DNA of 34,779 nucleotides from Sinanaerobacter chloroacetimidivorans (lineage in GTDB: Bacteria > Bacillota > Clostridia > Peptostreptococcales > Anaerovoracaceae): positions 1-34,779 of the forward strand of contig NZ_JAGSND010000026.1 in the NCBI RefSeq assembly GCF_018128545.1, given 5' to 3'. The first letter of the stretch is position 1. Every line of letters begins with the position of its first letter. Of this stretch, positions 32,229-34,779 are shown piece after piece. Under the pieces are notes generated by a model. The model was not told where the DNA came from. It did no database searches and worked only from the letters and a program-made list of their open reading frames with translations. Both the position numbers and the translations under genes were made by a program.

Positions 32229-32798
32229 TTGAAAAAATATAAAAGAGTGATATCTATTCTAGTTTCAATATTTCTCATCTGGTTTGTGATCCATACGTTA
32301 ATAATTACCATTGACGGATTAAATGATGATCTTGGTAAGTCTGATGTTGTAGTTGTTTTGGGAAACAAAATCGAGCCGAACGGAACCCCTTCAGTTCGAT
32401 TACAAGGAAGACTAAATAAAGCAATTGAATTATATGAAAAAGGGTATTTCGATTACATCATCGTTAGCGGAGGCTTTGGGAAAGAAGGATATAGTGAAGC
32501 AATCGTAATGAAAGAATACTTGCTGGAAAAAGGCATTTCTAGCGATTGTATTATGGTAGACGAAGAAGGAAATGATACTTATTCAACGGCAAAGAATACA
32601 AAAAAGATTATGGATCAGAGAGGTTTTCACACCGTTACAGTAATTTCTCAGTTCTATCATATCACGAGAACAAGATTAGCATTTCATAAAGCTGGATTGG
32701 ATGATGTATATACAGTTCATTCCACGAGCTATGAAGCCCGGGACATATATTCGTTAATAAGAGAGTTTCCTGCATACTATAAATATCTTATGATATAA
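32229..32798 (+). CDS. YdcF/SanA/ElyC-like (DUF218) membrane protein
   Basis: 189 residues from a TTG start at 32229; GGTGATG upstream is the likely ribosome site. One N-terminal membrane segment (about 9-27) anchors a DUF218 domain: DVVVVLGNKIEPNGTPSVRL, the IIVSGGFGKEGYSEAIVMKE loop, DEEGNDTYSTAKNT and VTVISQFYHITRTRLAFHKAG. The family is linked to envelope integrity and lipid-carrier or peptidoglycan precursor handling (ElyC, SanA), without a firm reaction. First gene of a three-gene plus-strand group with a lipoprotein and a YfjL-like protein. Confidence 0.85.
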   Translation: MKKYKRVISILVSIFLIWFVIHTLIITIDGLNDDLGKSDVVVVLGNKIEPNGTPSVRLQGRLNKAIELYEKGYFDYIIVSGGFGKEGYSEAIVMKEYLLEKGISSDCIMVDEEGNDTYSTAKNTKKIMDQRGFHTVTVISQFYHITRTRLAFHKAGLDDVYTVHSTSYEARDIYSLIREFPAYYKYLMI

Positions 32799-32845
32799 CG
32801 TCCTTAAAGAACTGGAACCTTGATTTAAAGAAACATGGAGGGTAT

Positions 32846-33811
32846 ATGAAAAAGCAATTAATTCTCATTCTTATATTTTTATTTCTACTTAATTTATCTG
32901 GATGCGGAAATAAAAGTATTTCTGATACTTCGGGAGATGACAAGGTACTTTTGCAAACCTTTGATCTTCTGTCAAAGATAAACAGCTATGAATTAACGAC
33001 AAGCAGAGTTGAATCTACAACATTTGGTGACAAGAAAGTCCTATCTCAAATGATAACAGAACAGAAGATAATTTTTGAACCCTTTGCTACCTGGAGTAGA
33101 ACCGATTCAACATCTACACGAATTTTTGAGGGTGGTCAATATAGATCGTTGAGAGAAGTATATCAAGTATTAAATGATAATCAAATTGATTTATTCATGA
33201 GATACAGCCCTACTGAAGATGCCGCTACAGGTAATGAACCTGTCTTGGGTGAATGGCAGAAAATCACTATATCTCCAAAAGAACAGGCTGATTTGGCCAT
33301 TGATATGGTAAGGAATAATTTTGATGCTCAGATTTATTTATTAAAGTCCAATATTGACTCTTTTAAGATCGTTGAAAATGACGAAGTAAAGGATGAAAAC
33401 ATTCTTAAATATGATGGGTATCTTGAACAGGCTACCATACTGGAAACATACCAAAAGTATATTAGAAAAATTTACGTTGAGGGGAAAATGTTAACAGATT
33501 CAGAAAATCTGACCCTTGAGGATTTAAAAAATGAAATAACAGGCGGTGATCTCCTTGAGATTAAAGTAGGAATCCCAAAGCTTGCATATTCCGAAAAGCC
33601 TGTTCCCATTTCATTATGGATTGATAAAAACACCTTTGCATTAAAAAAAGTAACAGTAGACGAAACATTAGTGATGCAATCGTATACGGAAAAAGAAATA
33701 CTAAAAGCTAACCCAGATCTTGGAGACCCGATTGTTTCCAAAGCCTTGCTCACATATGAAATAAAAAGCATAGACAATTTAAAAGAAATACCAATGCCAA
33801 ATGAAGAGTGA
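32846..33811 (+). CDS. Lipoprotein of unknown function (LolA/DUF6612-like fold possible)
   Basis: 321 residues. Signal peptide with lipobox LSGC, Cys20. The mature part alternates short strands (SYELTTSRVEST, EGGQYRSLREVYQ, DLFMRYSPT), then a helical middle and VPISLWIDKNTFALKKVTVD, the pattern of LolA-like half-barrel lipoproteins common in Firmicutes. No catalytic motif. Ribosome site GGAGGGT. It lies 47 bases after the YdcF-like gene and 27 before the next, probably one transcript. Function not recognised. Confidence 0.75.
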   Translation: MKKQLILILIFLFLLNLSGCGNKSISDTSGDDKVLLQTFDLLSKINSYELTTSRVESTTFGDKKVLSQMITEQKIIFEPFATWSRTDSTSTRIFEGGQYRSLREVYQVLNDNQIDLFMRYSPTEDAATGNEPVLGEWQKITISPKEQADLAIDMVRNNFDAQIYLLKSNIDSFKIVENDEVKDENILKYDGYLEQATILETYQKYIRKIYVEGKMLTDSENLTLEDLKNEITGGDLLEIKVGIPKLAYSEKPVPISLWIDKNTFALKKVTVDETLVMQSYTEKEILKANPDLGDPIVSKALLTYEIKSIDNLKEIPMPNEE

Positions 33812-33838
33812 TTATTAGGATTCGGAAAGGGATTACAA

Positions 33839-34654
33839 TTGAAAAAGAAAAACATAATACTCCGGACACTTACAATTCTAATAGCAGCGACATTAATCGG
33901 AACGGTTTTATATGTAATCAACGGCTTCAAAGGAAATCCGTTATCGGCAGCCCTTGCAGATAGAGCCATACAGGCATATGTTGAAGAAACTTATCCTGAG
34001 CTTGAATTAGAGTTGGAAAAATCCCATTATAATTTTAAATTTAATGAATATGTGGCAAGAGCCAGTTCAAGAACCAGTGTAGATACCCATTTCGCAATCT
34101 ATTACAGTGATGGAAAAGTACAATGGGATGATTATGATTCCTATGTTTTGGGGAAATACAATACTCTTACAAGACTGGAAAAGGAATATGGCGAACTGGT
34201 AGTGCCCATTCTATCAGAGATTGAGGGCTTGGAAAATAATGATTCTAACGTTCAGGTGGAAAAATGGGAAGATGAAAAAAACAACGATGATATAGATATT
34301 GATATGCAATTCAGCCGCGACCTTCCCATCGATATGAATATTATGATAAGAGCTGACAGGATAGATCCGTCAATCAAACGCCTGACCGACATATTGGAAA
34401 AGGCGCATAAAGCTTTGTTGGATAATGAATGTGTGTTTTCCAGCTATGGTATTTTTTCAGAATATGAAGATAAGCTGATCATGATCCATGGCGTAAAACC
34501 TTCTGACATTGAAAGCGGTGAGTTGGAACAAAGGCTGTTACAGGCTTATCAAGGCCGGGTACATAATGAGGACGGAGTTGCGGAAAACAGTAAAGACAGG
34601 ACTGAATTTGAAGAAGGGATCAGGATTACCCTCAAAGAAGATAAAACAGATTAG
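33839..34654 (+). CDS. YfjL-like membrane-anchored protein
   Basis: 271 residues from a TTG start at 33839, behind GGAAAGGGA. One membrane segment (about 8-27, LRTLTILIAATLIGTVLYVI) then an extracytoplasmic acidic domain. AIQAYVEETYPELELELEKSH and FKFNEYVARASSRTSVDTHF match the YfjL-type protein pattern seen in bacilli and clostridia; function unknown. Last gene of the three-gene group; no strong terminator follows before the IS remnant. Confidence 0.68.
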   Translation: MKKKNIILRTLTILIAATLIGTVLYVINGFKGNPLSAALADRAIQAYVEETYPELELELEKSHYNFKFNEYVARASSRTSVDTHFAIYYSDGKVQWDDYDSYVLGKYNTLTRLEKEYGELVVPILSEIEGLENNDSNVQVEKWEDEKNNDDIDIDMQFSRDLPIDMNIMIRADRIDPSIKRLTDILEKAHKALLDNECVFSSYGIFSEYEDKLIMIHGVKPSDIESGELEQRLLQAYQGRVHNEDGVAENSKDRTEFEEGIRITLKEDKTD

Positions 34655-34732
34655 TATGGATAAATAATGTAAACTAAATCAAAAAGAAGAGAACCTCTCA
34701 ACTGTTCAGCACCCCAAATGTTGGACGTTAAT

Positions 34733-34779
34733 TTAAGCAGCAACTTGGGAATGAGTTCGATATTCAACAGGACTCATTC
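34733..34779 (-). CDS. IS3-family transposase, C-terminal end, cut by the window edge
   Basis: Read on the minus strand the last bases give MSPVEYRTHSQVAA followed by a stop (TAA at 34733-34735). N-G/E-M-(S/T)-P-x-E-Y-R is the conserved C-terminal motif of IS3-family OrfB. It differs from the transposase at 1-2477 (MTPREYRQYLLDKAA), so it is a second, distinct element. The stretch 34655-34732 would hold its right end; GGGGTGCTGAACAG on the minus strand may belong to it. Confidence 0.75.
   Translation of the reverse strand, partial: MSPVEYRTHSQVAA

Noticed and set aside
34695..34720. Similarity of GGGGTGCTGAACAG (minus strand) to the GGGGCTGCTGAACA start of the four-way-junction repeat
   Set aside because: Short match with an indel; the rest of the two sequences is unrelated, so a common origin cannot be supported.
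1..34779. Search for tRNA, rRNA, CRISPR array and known riboswitches
   Set aside because: No convincing cloverleaf tRNA, rRNA segment, regularly spaced repeats or conserved aptamer sequence was recognised by eye on either strand.

Overview
The window looks like a chromosomal stretch from a low-GC, anaerobic Firmicute, most likely a member of the Clostridia. This is inferred from AT-rich intergenic DNA, strong GGAGG-type ribosome binding sites, an [FeFe]-hydrogenase-like protein, an FMN-binding lipoprotein, a BceRSAB-type peptide-resistance module and many small one-component regulators. No rRNA, tRNA, CRISPR array or plasmid/phage replication gene was seen. Both edges are cut inside IS3-family transposase genes.

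Layout. (1) 1-2552: the right part of an IS3-family element whose transposase is interrupted, just after the codons for HSDRGYQ, by a group II intron (78 to about 2201). The intron's reverse transcriptase/maturase carries a +1 frameshift. The IS appears to have landed in a terminator. (2) 2578-3821: a flavodoxin-fold reductase divergent from a MerR regulator, with near-identical operators inside two 19-bp-spacer promoters. (3) 3826-8262: a TetR-controlled drug-efflux-type ABC transporter (ATPase plus two permeases), then the ATPase and permease of an SsuBC/ThiXZ-like importer. (4) 8336-10780 (minus): a SIMPL-domain protein, a polysaccharide deacetylase and the NMT1-like substrate-binding lipoprotein, convergent with the importer genes. 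(5) 11073-12134: a small operon encoding a DUF2089 protein and two related small proteins. (6) 12239-14424 (minus): a DUF4397 protein and a membrane diguanylate cyclase. (7) 14655-15497: a lipoprotein with two flavinylation-type motifs, whose 3' end is overlapped in antisense by a VanY-like D,D-carboxypeptidase (15323-16249, minus).

(8) 16435-19277 (minus): an OmpR-type regulator, its kinase and a membrane-anchored accessory protein. A three-unit 11-bp repeat upstream of the regulator recurs upstream of vanY, which suggests the two-component system controls that peptidase. (9) 19429-23413: TetR/BetI and PadR regulators, a GNAT-like protein, an [FeFe]-hydrogenase-like protein and a YbaK/ProX-type deacylase. 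(10) 23425-27941: a complete BceRSAB-like module with a BceR-type box at the end of the kinase gene. (11) 28052-30116 (minus): ECF sigma factor, membrane-anchored anti-sigma-like protein and a frameshifted lipoprotein. (12) 30386-31891: an APC-family amino acid permease, followed by a 128-bp nested inverted repeat that folds as a four-way junction. (13) 32229-34654: a YdcF/SanA-like protein, a lipoprotein and a YfjL-like membrane protein.

The common theme is cell-envelope sensing and remodelling: two histidine-kinase systems, ECF sigma/anti-sigma, peptide and drug ABC exporters, VanY, a deacetylase and several lipoproteins. The least familiar pieces are the DUF2089 cassette, the shared operator linking the two-component system to vanY, the antisense-overlapping vanY tail and the four-way-junction repeat.
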